In this document: piece after piece, positions 56,901-64,000 of the stretch
Numbering within the stretch: position 1 is the first letter of the stretch
Layout of the letters: every line of letters begins with the position of its first letter
Origin: JBAZWV01 sp041660225
GTDB taxonomy: Bacteria > Patescibacteriota > Patescibacteriia > 2-12-FULL-60-25
DNA length: 64,000 bases
Assembly (NCBI GenBank): GCA_041660225.1
Contig: JBAZWV010000003.1
Location: 27,030-91,029 of the forward strand
Direction of reading: 5' to 3'
The notes under the pieces: model-generated
Told to the model about the DNA's origin: nothing
The model's database searches: none
What the model saw: the letters and a program-made list of their open reading frames with translations, nothing else
Translations under genes and position numbers: made by a program

Positions 56901-59900
56901 GCAGCATCTTCGAATCGTCTTGTTTTCGGTCAGAACCAGAACTTGGACGTTGTGATCGGTGCGGCGACATCGTCAGGATTGAATAGCATGTTCCAGCTTT
57001 CGGGGAACGACCTGTACGTTCAAGGCAACATCGGTTCCGCATCGTCCGTCTACTCGAACGGTGCGTTCGTTGCTGGAAGTGGATCGACGTTCTTTGGTGA
57101 TGGCTTTATTACAAAGACGAATGGCTCGTTAACGGTTACTTCAAGCGCGAACATTACTTTTGTGCCATCAGGAAATGTTGGCGTTGGAACATCTACGCCA
57201 GCGCAAAAGCTGACGGTCGTTGGGAATGTAGCGAATACACTGGTTCAGAATCAGGTATTCTCAGAGTTTGCATCCACAACTTTTCCAAATTTTGTGAATC
57301 CTGCAGGCTTTATTCTGGATGGACGATACGCCTATGTGGCACAGGAGGGTGCAGGAACTCCCGCTCGTTTGCATGTGATTGATGTCTCGAATCCGGGCGC
57401 GGTTTCTTCCGTTGGATCTGTCTTATTGGGTGCAAACACAGGAAACAGAACATTTTTTTCGATCGCACAGTATCAAAAATATGTGTTCGTTTCGGGTGGG
57501 ATTGATAACAACCTTTATGTGGTTGATGTGAGCAATCCCTCTGCACCAACGAGCTCGGCGACATTTGCTCTAGGGACGACATTCAATACGTTTGCCGTTT
57601 CTGGGCACTTCCTTTTTGCGGCAGATTCGGCGAACACTTTGCGAATCTATGATATTACGAATCCGCTCGTTCCCGTTTTGATTCGTTCAATTACGGAATT
57701 CCCGGGAGTAGCGGGCGGTATCCTGTACGTGAGCGGGAACTATCTGGTTACTGGCGATGCAAACGCTACCGACGTCCGAATTTACGATATTACGTCTCCT
57801 GGAAACCCCGCCGTACTTTCTACACTGACGGCCCCCGCCGGTATACGGTCGCTTGCGATTCAGGGCCGATATCTGTATGTGGGAGCGCTTCTTGGATGGG
57901 GAATCTACGATATCGCAAACCCACGTTCTCCGTCGGCGAGCTTTACACAAACTTTTACCTCAGAACGTCAGGGCCTCTCCGTGCAGGGTCGGTATATGTA
58001 CATGGCACATACGAACGGATATCGCGTGTGGGACATCGCGTCTTCTACGGCTCCGATACTCTTGAACACCTACACGAGTTTTGGAGACATCGCATTTGAT
58101 CTTGTGGCCTCAGGTCGTTACCTCTATCACACGCATCAGGCGAACGGAAGTTTTGTGGTGACGGATATCTCCGGCATTGAGACGAATGGGCTTGTTGCCG
58201 CATCGGCTGAAGCGGGAAGCCTCACGGTTCGTACTGATGCATACGTCGGCGCGCGATTATCTATCGGTGGATCAATCACGGTTGGAGCCGGAGGAGTGAC
58301 GTCTCTTGGCGCACTCTCCGTGAATTCGACAAACACCACGAGCACATTTGCTGGGTTCGTCTCCACCACCAGAATGGAAGTTTCTAACCGTCTCACCGTC
58401 GGTGGCGTGTCCGTGTGTCTCGCAAGCGGCGCCAACTGTCCTGCGAGCTCCGCCAGTATTCAAGATCTAACCTGGACCTACGATGCTCCGACTGACCTCG
58501 TCCGCAACAACACATCAACCTCTGACATCGTGATCGGTGGGACTGCGACAACCTCCGCTCCCGTTTTCTTCCAGCTAGATGGTGTCGCTGCTTCATCCAA
58601 TCGTCTTGTGCTTGGTCAGAACCAGAACATGAATGTCGTGATTGGTGCGGCGACATCGTCAGGATTGAATAGCATTTTCCAGCTTTCGGGAAACGACCTG
58701 TACGTTCAGGGCAACATCGGCAGCGCATCTTCCGTCTACTCCAACGGCGCGTTCGTAGCAGGCAACACCTGGTTCGGCGACGGCTTCATCTCAAAGACCG
58801 ATGGTAACCTCACGCTCTCTGCATCCGGAGGATTCGTAACCCCGTCTGCTGACCTCGGCCTCTCCCTCGGTTCCGCATCGCTCCGTTTCAACGGCGTCTT
58901 CGGCAATACGACCTCGACGAATTCGACCTCAACGAGTCTCGGCGTCACGGGCCTTTCGAATATCGCGACGGTTGTCTTCACGAATGCGACCGGCACCTCG
59001 CTCGCACTCACAGGTAACCTTAACGCCGCTTCGACAACCTTCGAGACCATCAACTTCACAAGCGCGTCGGGAACCAACCTCAACATCACGAACAACCTCA
59101 CGGTCAGTGGGGCGCAGGTTTGTCTCGCAAATGGCGTCAACTGTCCTGCGAGCGGCAGCGGTAGCATTCAAGATTTGAACTGGGCCTACGATGCTCCGAC
59201 GGATCTGGTCCGCAATAACACCTCAACTTCAGACATTGTGATTGGCGGCACCGCGACGACAACAGCTCCGGTGTTCTTCCAGCTTGATGGCGTGACAGCA
59301 TCATCAAACCGTCTTGTCCTCGGACAGAACCAGAACTTGGATGTGGTGATCGGAGGGTCAACGTCCACGCTCTTAAATGCTCTGTTCCAACTTTCTGGAA
59401 ATGATCTCTTTGTCGCAGGCAACATCGGCTCTGTCTCATCCGTGTACACGAACGGTGCGTTCGTTGCTGGAAGTGGATCGACGTTCTTCGGTGATGGCTT
59501 TATTACAAAGACGAATGGCAGTCTGTTCGTGACATCGTCACAGAACATTCTCTTGAATGCGAGCGGCATTGGCGTCGGTACATCAACCGTCTCTTCCCTC
59601 AACAAACTCACTGTTGTCGGAAACGTTGCAAATACCCTCGTTCAAAACCAAACATTTACCGATGTCGCTTCAACAACGTTCCCGAACCTTGTTGATCCCG
59701 CCGGTCTGATTGTTGAAGGTCGGTATGCGTATCTTGGTCAGCAATCATCTGGAACGCCACTCCGGTTCCACGTGATTGATGTATCAAGTCCGGGAACCCC
59801 GTCCTCCGTGGGCAGCGTTCTCCTTGCGGCAGATTCCGCTGCGAACACGACGTTCTTCTCGATGGGCATCCTCGGGAAGTATGTGTATGTTCCAAGCCAG

Positions 59901-62900
59901 ACAACGAACTCCGTCTTTGTTGTTGACGTATCGATTCCTTCAGCACCTACAACGACAGCGAGCTTTTCTGCCACGAATGCAATTACAGCACTTGTGAATG
60001 GCGCATATCTCTACGTCGGAACGACGTCCGGCATCTTAGTGTATCGCCTTTCAAATCCGCTTGCTCCGGTTCTTGTTCGTACGCTCTCCGCCAGTGGAAC
60101 AGTGAAAACGGTCATTAGTGGTGACTATCTCTTTGCGGCAGGGAGCTCAGGTGTCATCGATATCTACGACATCACAAACCCAGAGAATCCGGCGCTCCTG
60201 TCCAGTACGAATGCCGGTGTCGCAGTTGATTCCTTCGCCGTGCAGGGTCGGTACATGCATATCGGACTGAGCAATGCATATCGTATTTATGACATCTCGA
60301 ACCCACGAGCTCCAACCCAGGTCGCATCGACGGCCATCACAGAGCCGCGAGCCATGTCGGTTCAGGGCCGCTACGCCTATCTTTCTCATACAGATGGATA
60401 CCGTGTGTATGACATCGCATCGTCCACTGCACCGATCTTGATCCAGACGGTTACGGGGCTCGGTACGTTCACCCGCGATCTCGTGGTTGCCGGTCGTTAC
60501 CTCTACCATACGCACCTTGGGTCCGAAGGGTTCATCATCACGGATATTGGGGGCATCGAGACAAACGGCCTCATCGCCGCAAACGCGGAGTTTGGATCGC
60601 TTCAGATCCATACGAATGCCGATATTCTGAACCGTCTTTCTGTTGGTGCCTCCCTGAGCGTTGGCGTGGGTGGGATTAGCTCTGCTGGAGCGATCTCTGT
60701 GTATGCGACGAACACGACCAGCACATTTGCAGGCACGGTTTCATCGACGAATAACACCGTGACCGATCGACTTGTTGTCGGTGGGTCGGCAATTTTCTCT
60801 GCGAGCGCAGGCGTCGGTACATCCACCGTCTCTTCCCTCAACAAACTCACCGTTGTCGGAAACGTTGCAAATACCCTCGTTCAAAACCAAACATTTACCG
60901 ATGTCGCTTCAACAACGTTCCCGAACCTCGTTGATCCCGCCGGTCTGATCGTTGAAGGCCGGTATGCGTATCTCGGCCAGAAGGCCAATGGAACCCCGCT
61001 CCGGCTCCACGTGATTGATGTATCAAGTCCAGGAACTCCGTCATCCGTGGGTAGCGTTCTCCTCACGGCAGATTCTGGATCGGCCACGATCTTTTCGATG
61101 GGCATCCTCGGGAAGTATGTCTATGTTCCAAGCCAGACGACAAACGTCGTCTTCGTTGTCGACGTATCGAATCCTTCGGCACCTACGACAGTAGCGACCT
61201 TTTCTGCCGCGAGTGCGCTCACAGCACTTGTGAATGGCGCATATCTCTACGTCGGAACTGGGAGCAGTATCTTGGTCTATCGCCTTACAAATCCGCTTGC
61301 TCCGGTTCTTGTTCGTACGCTCTCCGCCAGTGGAACAGTGAAAACGGTCATTAGTGGTGACTACCTCTTTGCGGCAGGGAACTCAGGCGTCATGGATATC
61401 TACGACATCACAAACCCAGAGAATCCGGCGCTCATGTCCAGCACGAATATCGGTGTCGCAATCGACTCCCTCGCCGTGCAGGGTCGACATCTACATATCG
61501 GACTGAGCAATGCATATCGTATTTATGACATCTCGAATCCACGAGCTCCGACCCAGGTCGCGTCAACAGCCATCACGGATCCGCGAGCCATGTCGGTTCA
61601 GGGCCGCTACGCCTATCTTTCTCATACAGATGGATACCGTGTGTATGACATCGCATCGTCCACTGCACCGATCTTGATCCAGACGGTTACGGGGCTCGGT
61701 ACGTTCACCCGCGATCTCGTGGTTGCCGGTCGTTACCTCTATCACACGCATCATGCGACCGAAGCGCTCATGATCACGGATATCAGCGGAGTCGAGACAA
61801 ACGGCCTCATTGCCGCAAGCGCGGAGTTTGGATCGCTTCAGGTGAGAACGGATGGATTTGTTGCCGATCGGTTCACCATAGGCGGTTCATTGTCCCTCGG
61901 GCTCGGCGGGATGATATCGAACGGCGCACTTGCTGTGTACAGCACGAACACTACATCAACCTTCAGCTATGCGGTGTCTTCAACGCGTGGCGAATTTACG
62001 CAGGCATTGACTGTCGGAGGCGTACACGTGTGTCTTTCAAGCGGTATCAACTGTCCTGCGAGCTCCGCCAGCATTCAAGACCTCAACTTCGCCTACGATG
62101 CTCCAACGGATCTGGTCCGCAACAATACATCGACGAGTGACATCGTGATCGGTGGCACTGCGACAACCTCTGCTCCGGTCTTCTTCCAGCTTGATGGCGT
62201 TGCGGCTTCCTCGAACCGCTTGGTTCTTGGTTCAAATCAAAACTTGAATGTGACGCTTGGCAGCAACACATCATCGGGTCTCCATCCGAACTTCCAGCTT
62301 TCCGGAAATGATCTGTTCGCCGTGGGGAATATTGGAAGCGCCACATCCATTTACGCCGGTGGTGATGCGTACATTTCAGGAACAGCTTCCGCATCACGAT
62401 TGTTTGTCGGTGATGGAACAACTGCGGCTCCATCGATCGCATTCGCAAATGCTCCGGGTTCCGGTATCTATGGCAGCGCTGGCGGAAACTATATCTTCAA
62501 CGTGAACGGAAGCGCGCAGATGGGATTCTTTGGAACATTTATCTACGCGTATCAACATTTTGATCCTTACTTCACCAATACCGTTGATCTCGGTGCTATG
62601 AACTTGGGATGGCGAAACGTCTATGTCTCCAGTACGGCGTTTTTGCAAAATGTTTCTTTCACGAGTGCGACCGGTAGCTCGCTGAGTTTGAACGAAATCA
62701 TTGAGCCGACATCAACAGCAATCCTCGACTTTGCGAGCAGCACGGAAGGCGTGGCGATTTCCGGCAACTACGCGTACGTTGGACAGGCCGGACAGGGGCT
62801 CAACATTATCGATATCTCGAATCCGACCGCGCCAACATCCGTTCGCGTCTTCGATACGGCCGGACTTGCCCTGGATGTGAAGGTAGCGGGTCAGTATGCC

Positions 62901-64000
62901 TATGTTGCGGACGGAAGCAACGGTCTTTCCATCATTGATGTCTCGAATCCGCAAGTGCCGTTCCTGGTCGGGAATGTAAGTACGACCGGAACGACCGGGT
63001 CCGTCTATGTTGAAGGACGCTATGCTTACGTTGCAGACGGCGTTGCACTTCGGGTCATCGATATTTCCAATGTGACAGCTCCCGCGATCGTCGGGAGCGC
63101 GTTCGTGGATGGAGTTTCCACCGTGTTCGTGGTTGGGAAGTACGCATATGTCGGGAATAATGGGGGGTCGAGTGGCGTTCAGATTTTCGATGTCTCGAAT
63201 CCGCGATCACCGATCCATGTGGCAACGGCGGTAGGGAACGGAGCGGTGAGTAAAGGTCCCTACGTTTCCGGCCGATATCTGTACTTCGCTGATGACAACC
63301 AAGATTTTAGAATCTTCGATATCTCGAACCCACTGATACCTACCTCCGCAGCAACGTTTGCACTTCCGACAGCTGCCGATGGCGTCGTTGTTCAGGGACG
63401 ATACGCCTATCTCGCAGCCAGTAGCTTTATGCTCGTCATCGATGTTTCAAGCTCAACGGCACCGAGCATCAAATCGTCATATCGGAACAATGCAGGTGGG
63501 TATCGAGGTATCGCCGTGGCTGGAAAGTACGCCTATCTTACCGGCAGCGCCGGACACTTTAACGTGATTGATATCCGTGGTGCGGATATCAGCTCTGCCC
63601 ACATCGGTTCGCTCCAGACCAACAGTCTCTATGTGCTTGAGAATATTGATATCGGAAACAGCGCGTATATTCGCAGCAGCTTGAATGTTGGCATCGGAGG
63701 CATTACCTCGGACGGCGCGCTGGCGATTCATGCGACGAACACCACCTCAACCTTCGCGGGCGTAGTGTCTTCCACGCTCCTCATTTCGGGGCGGGCATTG
63801 GTAAGTGGCTCAACGGTTGCAGCACCAGGATTTTCCTTTTCTGGTTCAGAAAACACGGGTATACATGGGGCCGTGGGGACTGTTTCACTGATTACGTCTG
63901 GCTTCACGGCTTTTTCCTGTAATTCCAGTCTATGTTCAACCGTTGTCTCAATCCAACCATCAACAAATAACTCAGCATCTTTGGGCACGCCTGCCTTAAG
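50979..64000 (+). CDS. Giant secreted repeat protein (at least 4340 residues), 3' end outside the window
   Basis: The frame stays open from the ATG at 50979 to the window end. Residues 1-31 are a signal peptide (ending TTQAAQG). Residues about 33-148 form a conserved N-terminal beta domain (INYQGRLL, DGTYLLTLSLYN, MVPRKRLTAVPYAF). Then two module types alternate. Module A, centred on IQDLNWAYDAPTDLVRNN and SNRLVLGQNQN/FQLSGNDLFVAGNIG, resembles phage tail-fibre/S74-type shaft repeats; eight copies begin near residues 313, 888, 1456, 1694, 1932, 2494, 2730 and 3699. Module B, LVIVD-type repeats (SGRYAYVAN...ATLDISNPLAPIQVA), forms six beta-propeller-like blocks near 488-807, 1064-1374, 2091-2398, 2891-3194, 3304-3607 and 3911-4204. 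Thr, Ser, Asn and Gly dominate; cysteines occur in pairs in module A (VCLA-G-NCPAS). Likely an adhesin or surface filament. The C terminus, unseen, may carry an S74 chaperone or anchor. Confidence 0.9.
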   Translation, partial: MNKTQSFFTRFLVITLICVGFCVFGLTTQAAQGINRQINYQGRLLTSGGNSVADGTYLLTLSLYNAGSGGTPLWTASGTTGAPTAMNVTITNGLFSIQLGDTAAGQNPFDFDFYQSDLYLGVTVASDTEMVPRKRLTAVPYAFVAETLQGQYASSAVANTGGALFTLQQTSTSAATADRTALFVRTSGTSNQFDYLIKANSGSDVFTVSRQGNVTTTGNFASNGNVILGDTTGDTITVNGRFVTDLNPATDDLYALGTPTLRWRGIDVVNVTSTNATTTNLTFTNASGSTLLIAGQSVCLANGTNCPASTASIQDLNWAYDAPTDLVRNNTSTSDIVIGGTATTTAPVFYKLDGDTASSNRLVLGQNQNLDVVIGASTSSISNAAFQLSGNDLFVAGNIGSASSVYTNASFIAGGGSTYYSDGSLNKTNGDFSFNLGAATTSWRFNTAGLERLTVASSGNVGIGLTSPEERLDVSGNIKNILHSGDILRQVATTTFNTGAGTAASYVAGNYAYVTNYDGDNLATIDVSNPFAPRQVATTTFRTNSSPGGIFVAGKYAYVTLTDYGGMAILDISNPALPLQISTTTFSTGFGAGIPIGIHVSGKYAYVTNFFYPSLLTFDVSNPFAPVQVATTTFTHDFATGGARPNGIDIQGRYAYIPNRNNATMATIDLLNPALPVQVATTTFTTGSDPWSVDVEGRYAYVSLFGTNQMSIVDISNALNPVQVATTTFNTGAQPGGLRVSGRYAHVGLFGGNAIATVDISNPLAPVQVATTTFASGSGTNSLFLSGRYLYVVNNTVAKLATLEIKGLETSSLLAGSAEVGSLSILTNGTIANQLIVGGGLLVGSGGISSNGALSVTASSTFVGAITVQGQLVCLASGTNCPASSGSIQDLNWAYDAPTDLVRNNTSTSDIVIGGTATTTAPVFFQLDGVAASSNRLVLGQNQNLDVVIGGATSTLSNGQFQLSGNDLFVAGNIGSVSSVYTNGSFVAGGGSTYYSDGSLSKTNGDFSFQLGAATTSWRFYTGGVERLTAASSGNIGIGLPNPTEALDVSGNIQDILHTGDVFERVATTTFNVGSGPFAVVVAGKYAYVVNNTANSLATIDLSNPAAPLQVATTTFGTDIYPTSVFVAGRYAYVALDTDAVESSVEDRMAILDISNPAVPVETGSLDLGGENRNPASVYVSGRYAYIANGGADSIFVVDISNPALPTLVASKSFAALSAPADIVVSGRYAYVANSGNDTMATLDISNPLAPIQVATTTFNVSAGPTSIFVSGRYAYVANQIGSNMATIDISNAASPVQVATTTFNAGTSPGTIFVSGRYAYVGGSSLQTINISNPRSPVQVATTTGSAVIDVFVSGRYAYVADGNRTLVTYDIRGAEVNGLIAHSAELGSLQVLTNGSIANQFTIGGGLTVGAGGILSTGPLSVTATSTFVSPITVQGQLVCLANGTNCPASSGSIQDLNWAYDAPTDLVRNNTSTSDIVIGGTATTTAPVFYKLDGVTASSNRLVLGQNQNMDVVIGAATSSGLNSMFQLSGNDLYVQGNIGSASSVYSNGAFIAGSGSTLYGDGFITKTNGNLSLSASGGFVTPSADLGLSLGSASLRFNGVFGNTTSTNSTSTSLGVTGISILNNTIFTNATGTSLALTGNLSAASTTFATFNFTSASGTNLNITNNLTVGGTQVCLSSGANCPAASSGSIQDLNFAYDAPTDLVRNNTSTSDIVIGGTATTSAPVFFQLDGVSASSNRLVLGQNQNMDVTIGAATASITNSAFQLSGNDLFVAGNIGSASSVYTNGAFIAGSGSTLYGDGFITKTNGDLTLSASGGFVTPSADLGLSLGSASLRFNGVFGNTTSTNSTSTSLGVTGLSILNNTIFTNATGTSLALTGNLSAASTTFATLNFTSASGTNLNITNNLTVGGTQVCLSSGANCPAASSGSIQDLNWAYDAPTDLVRNNTSTSDIVIGGTATTSAPVFFQLDGVAASSNRLVFGQNQNLDVVIGAATSSGLNSMFQLSGNDLYVQGNIGSASSVYSNGAFVAGSGSTFFGDGFITKTNGSLTVTSSANITFVPSGNVGVGTSTPAQKLTVVGNVANTLVQNQVFSEFASTTFPNFVNPAGFILDGRYAYVAQEGAGTPARLHVIDVSNPGAVSSVGSVLLGANTGNRTFFSIAQYQKYVFVSGGIDNNLYVVDVSNPSAPTSSATFALGTTFNTFAVSGHFLFAADSANTLRIYDITNPLVPVLIRSITEFPGVAGGILYVSGNYLVTGDANATDVRIYDITSPGNPAVLSTLTAPAGIRSLAIQGRYLYVGALLGWGIYDIANPRSPSASFTQTFTSERQGLSVQGRYMYMAHTNGYRVWDIASSTAPILLNTYTSFGDIAFDLVASGRYLYHTHQANGSFVVTDISGIETNGLVAASAEAGSLTVRTDAYVGARLSIGGSITVGAGGVTSLGALSVNSTNTTSTFAGFVSTTRMEVSNRLTVGGVSVCLASGANCPASSASIQDLTWTYDAPTDLVRNNTSTSDIVIGGTATTSAPVFFQLDGVAASSNRLVLGQNQNMNVVIGAATSSGLNSIFQLSGNDLYVQGNIGSASSVYSNGAFVAGNTWFGDGFISKTDGNLTLSASGGFVTPSADLGLSLGSASLRFNGVFGNTTSTNSTSTSLGVTGLSNIATVVFTNATGTSLALTGNLNAASTTFETINFTSASGTNLNITNNLTVSGAQVCLANGVNCPASGSGSIQDLNWAYDAPTDLVRNNTSTSDIVIGGTATTTAPVFFQLDGVTASSNRLVLGQNQNLDVVIGGSTSTLLNALFQLSGNDLFVAGNIGSVSSVYTNGAFVAGSGSTFFGDGFITKTNGSLFVTSSQNILLNASGIGVGTSTVSSLNKLTVVGNVANTLVQNQTFTDVASTTFPNLVDPAGLIVEGRYAYLGQQSSGTPLRFHVIDVSSPGTPSSVGSVLLAADSAANTTFFSMGILGKYVYVPSQTTNSVFVVDVSIPSAPTTTASFSATNAITALVNGAYLYVGTTSGILVYRLSNPLAPVLVRTLSASGTVKTVISGDYLFAAGSSGVIDIYDITNPENPALLSSTNAGVAVDSFAVQGRYMHIGLSNAYRIYDISNPRAPTQVASTAITEPRAMSVQGRYAYLSHTDGYRVYDIASSTAPILIQTVTGLGTFTRDLVVAGRYLYHTHLGSEGFIITDIGGIETNGLIAANAEFGSLQIHTNADILNRLSVGASLSVGVGGISSAGAISVYATNTTSTFAGTVSSTNNTVTDRLVVGGSAIFSASAGVGTSTVSSLNKLTVVGNVANTLVQNQTFTDVASTTFPNLVDPAGLIVEGRYAYLGQKANGTPLRLHVIDVSSPGTPSSVGSVLLTADSGSATIFSMGILGKYVYVPSQTTNVVFVVDVSNPSAPTTVATFSAASALTALVNGAYLYVGTGSSILVYRLTNPLAPVLVRTLSASGTVKTVISGDYLFAAGNSGVMDIYDITNPENPALMSSTNIGVAIDSLAVQGRHLHIGLSNAYRIYDISNPRAPTQVASTAITDPRAMSVQGRYAYLSHTDGYRVYDIASSTAPILIQTVTGLGTFTRDLVVAGRYLYHTHHATEALMITDISGVETNGLIAASAEFGSLQVRTDGFVADRFTIGGSLSLGLGGMISNGALAVYSTNTTSTFSYAVSSTRGEFTQALTVGGVHVCLSSGINCPASSASIQDLNFAYDAPTDLVRNNTSTSDIVIGGTATTSAPVFFQLDGVAASSNRLVLGSNQNLNVTLGSNTSSGLHPNFQLSGNDLFAVGNIGSATSIYAGGDAYISGTASASRLFVGDGTTAAPSIAFANAPGSGIYGSAGGNYIFNVNGSAQMGFFGTFIYAYQHFDPYFTNTVDLGAMNLGWRNVYVSSTAFLQNVSFTSATGSSLSLNEIIEPTSTAILDFASSTEGVAISGNYAYVGQAGQGLNIIDISNPTAPTSVRVFDTAGLALDVKVAGQYAYVADGSNGLSIIDVSNPQVPFLVGNVSTTGTTGSVYVEGRYAYVADGVALRVIDISNVTAPAIVGSAFVDGVSTVFVVGKYAYVGNNGGSSGVQIFDVSNPRSPIHVATAVGNGAVSKGPYVSGRYLYFADDNQDFRIFDISNPLIPTSAATFALPTAADGVVVQGRYAYLAASSFMLVIDVSSSTAPSIKSSYRNNAGGYRGIAVAGKYAYLTGSAGHFNVIDIRGADISSAHIGSLQTNSLYVLENIDIGNSAYIRSSLNVGIGGITSDGALAIHATNTTSTFAGVVSSTLLISGRALVSGSTVAAPGFSFSGSENTGIHGAVGTVSLITSGFTAFSCNSSLCSTVVSIQPSTNNSASLGTPAL
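55342..56055. repeat. About 714-bp tandem module A duplication, copy 1 (copy 2 follows at 56056-56770)
   Basis: The IQDLN starts at 55344, 56058 and 56772 are spaced exactly 714 bases (238 codons) apart. The shared segments (for example CTCGGTTCCGCATCGCTCCG near 55757 and 56471) are almost identical; a third relative lies at 58454-59165. Confidence 0.8.
59571..60560. repeat. About 0.95-kb segment duplicated in tandem, copy 1
   Basis: From GGCGTCGGTACATC at 59571 to about 60560 the DNA is nearly identical to 60810-61800, offset 1236-1239 bases (412-413 codons). It encodes one LVIVD block plus its leading linker inside the giant gene. Confidence 0.8.
60810..61800. repeat. About 0.95-kb segment duplicated in tandem, copy 2
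   Basis: Second copy, with scattered mostly synonymous changes and small in-frame indels relative to 59571-60560. Confidence 0.8.

Noticed and set aside
55622..59167. Three similar 140-codon minus-strand frames
   Set aside because: They recur because the giant plus-strand gene is repetitive; each is the antisense shadow of the same module.

Overview
The window looks like about 64 kb of a Patescibacteria (Candidate Phyla Radiation) chromosome around the replication-origin region. The inference rests on gene content: a standard rpmH / dnaA / dnaN origin block, a DnaN clamp and a HolA-like clamp-loader subunit, short housekeeping genes, many tiny unclassified lipoproteins, a TraR/DksA C4 zinc-finger protein, LysM-M23 and 3D cell-wall proteins, and very large secreted repeat proteins. 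TGA is used as a stop in several ATGA overlaps, so this is not one of the lineages that recode TGA. Base composition is near 50% G+C. I cannot name the lineage from sequence alone; an Uhrbacteria/Magasanikbacteria-like relative is a guess.

Layout. 1-10.3 kb: mostly small independently transcribed genes (CCA-adding enzyme cut by the window edge, DUF1232 protein, DUF3298-like lipoprotein, EEP phosphatase, GlsB/YeaQ membrane protein, CarF/TMEM189-type desaturase, RecQ, phosphodiester glycosidase, zinc ribbons, alpha/beta hydrolase, GRDP-like protein). 10.5-18.1 kb: tRNA-His, SPFH protein, an unknown 415-aa protein, tRNA-Arg, a Xer recombinase, unknown zinc-ribbon proteins, rpsO, an FHA protein, a broken ORF6N remnant, a NYN ribonuclease-like protein. 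18.2-30.6 kb: pnp with a long leader hairpin, a 780-bp gene-free stretch with its own promoter that looks like a structured RNA gene, dksA-like/lspA, yifB (comM), LysM-M23 peptidase, tig, nfo, yggU, and the rpmH-rnpA-yidD operon. 30.8-43.3 kb: dnaA, dnaN, PBP1A, a 3D-domain protein, tRNA-Cys, GDPD, polA, holA-like, rpsT. 43.4-50.98 kb: tRNA-Arg and tRNA-Ala, a cluster of five parS sites, a three-gene secreted/surface protein operon, a GIY-YIG nuclease gene flanked by inverted repeats, and an intergenic region with three perfect DnaA boxes. 50.98 kb to the end: one open reading frame of at least 4340 codons, a giant secreted protein alternating tail-fibre-like modules and LVIVD beta-propeller-like blocks.

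How it fits together. dnaA, dnaN, polA and the delta-like subunit are replication genes; the parS cluster and the DnaA boxes mark this as the origin/segregation domain, with parS about 13 kb from dnaA. No parA, parB, gyrase or rRNA genes are in the window. Cell-envelope genes (PBP1A, 3D protein, M23, DUF916-like, giant repeat proteins) fill much of the rest, as expected for a host-attached ultra-small cell.

A recurring regulatory pattern is a sigma70-type promoter whose -10 box lies only 6-9 bases before the start codon, which predicts leaderless mRNAs. In several places the -35 box itself reads as an in-frame TTG that could be mistaken for a start. I used these promoters to choose starts. 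Other genes have ordinary Shine-Dalgarno sites (GGAGG-like), so both initiation modes appear to be used.
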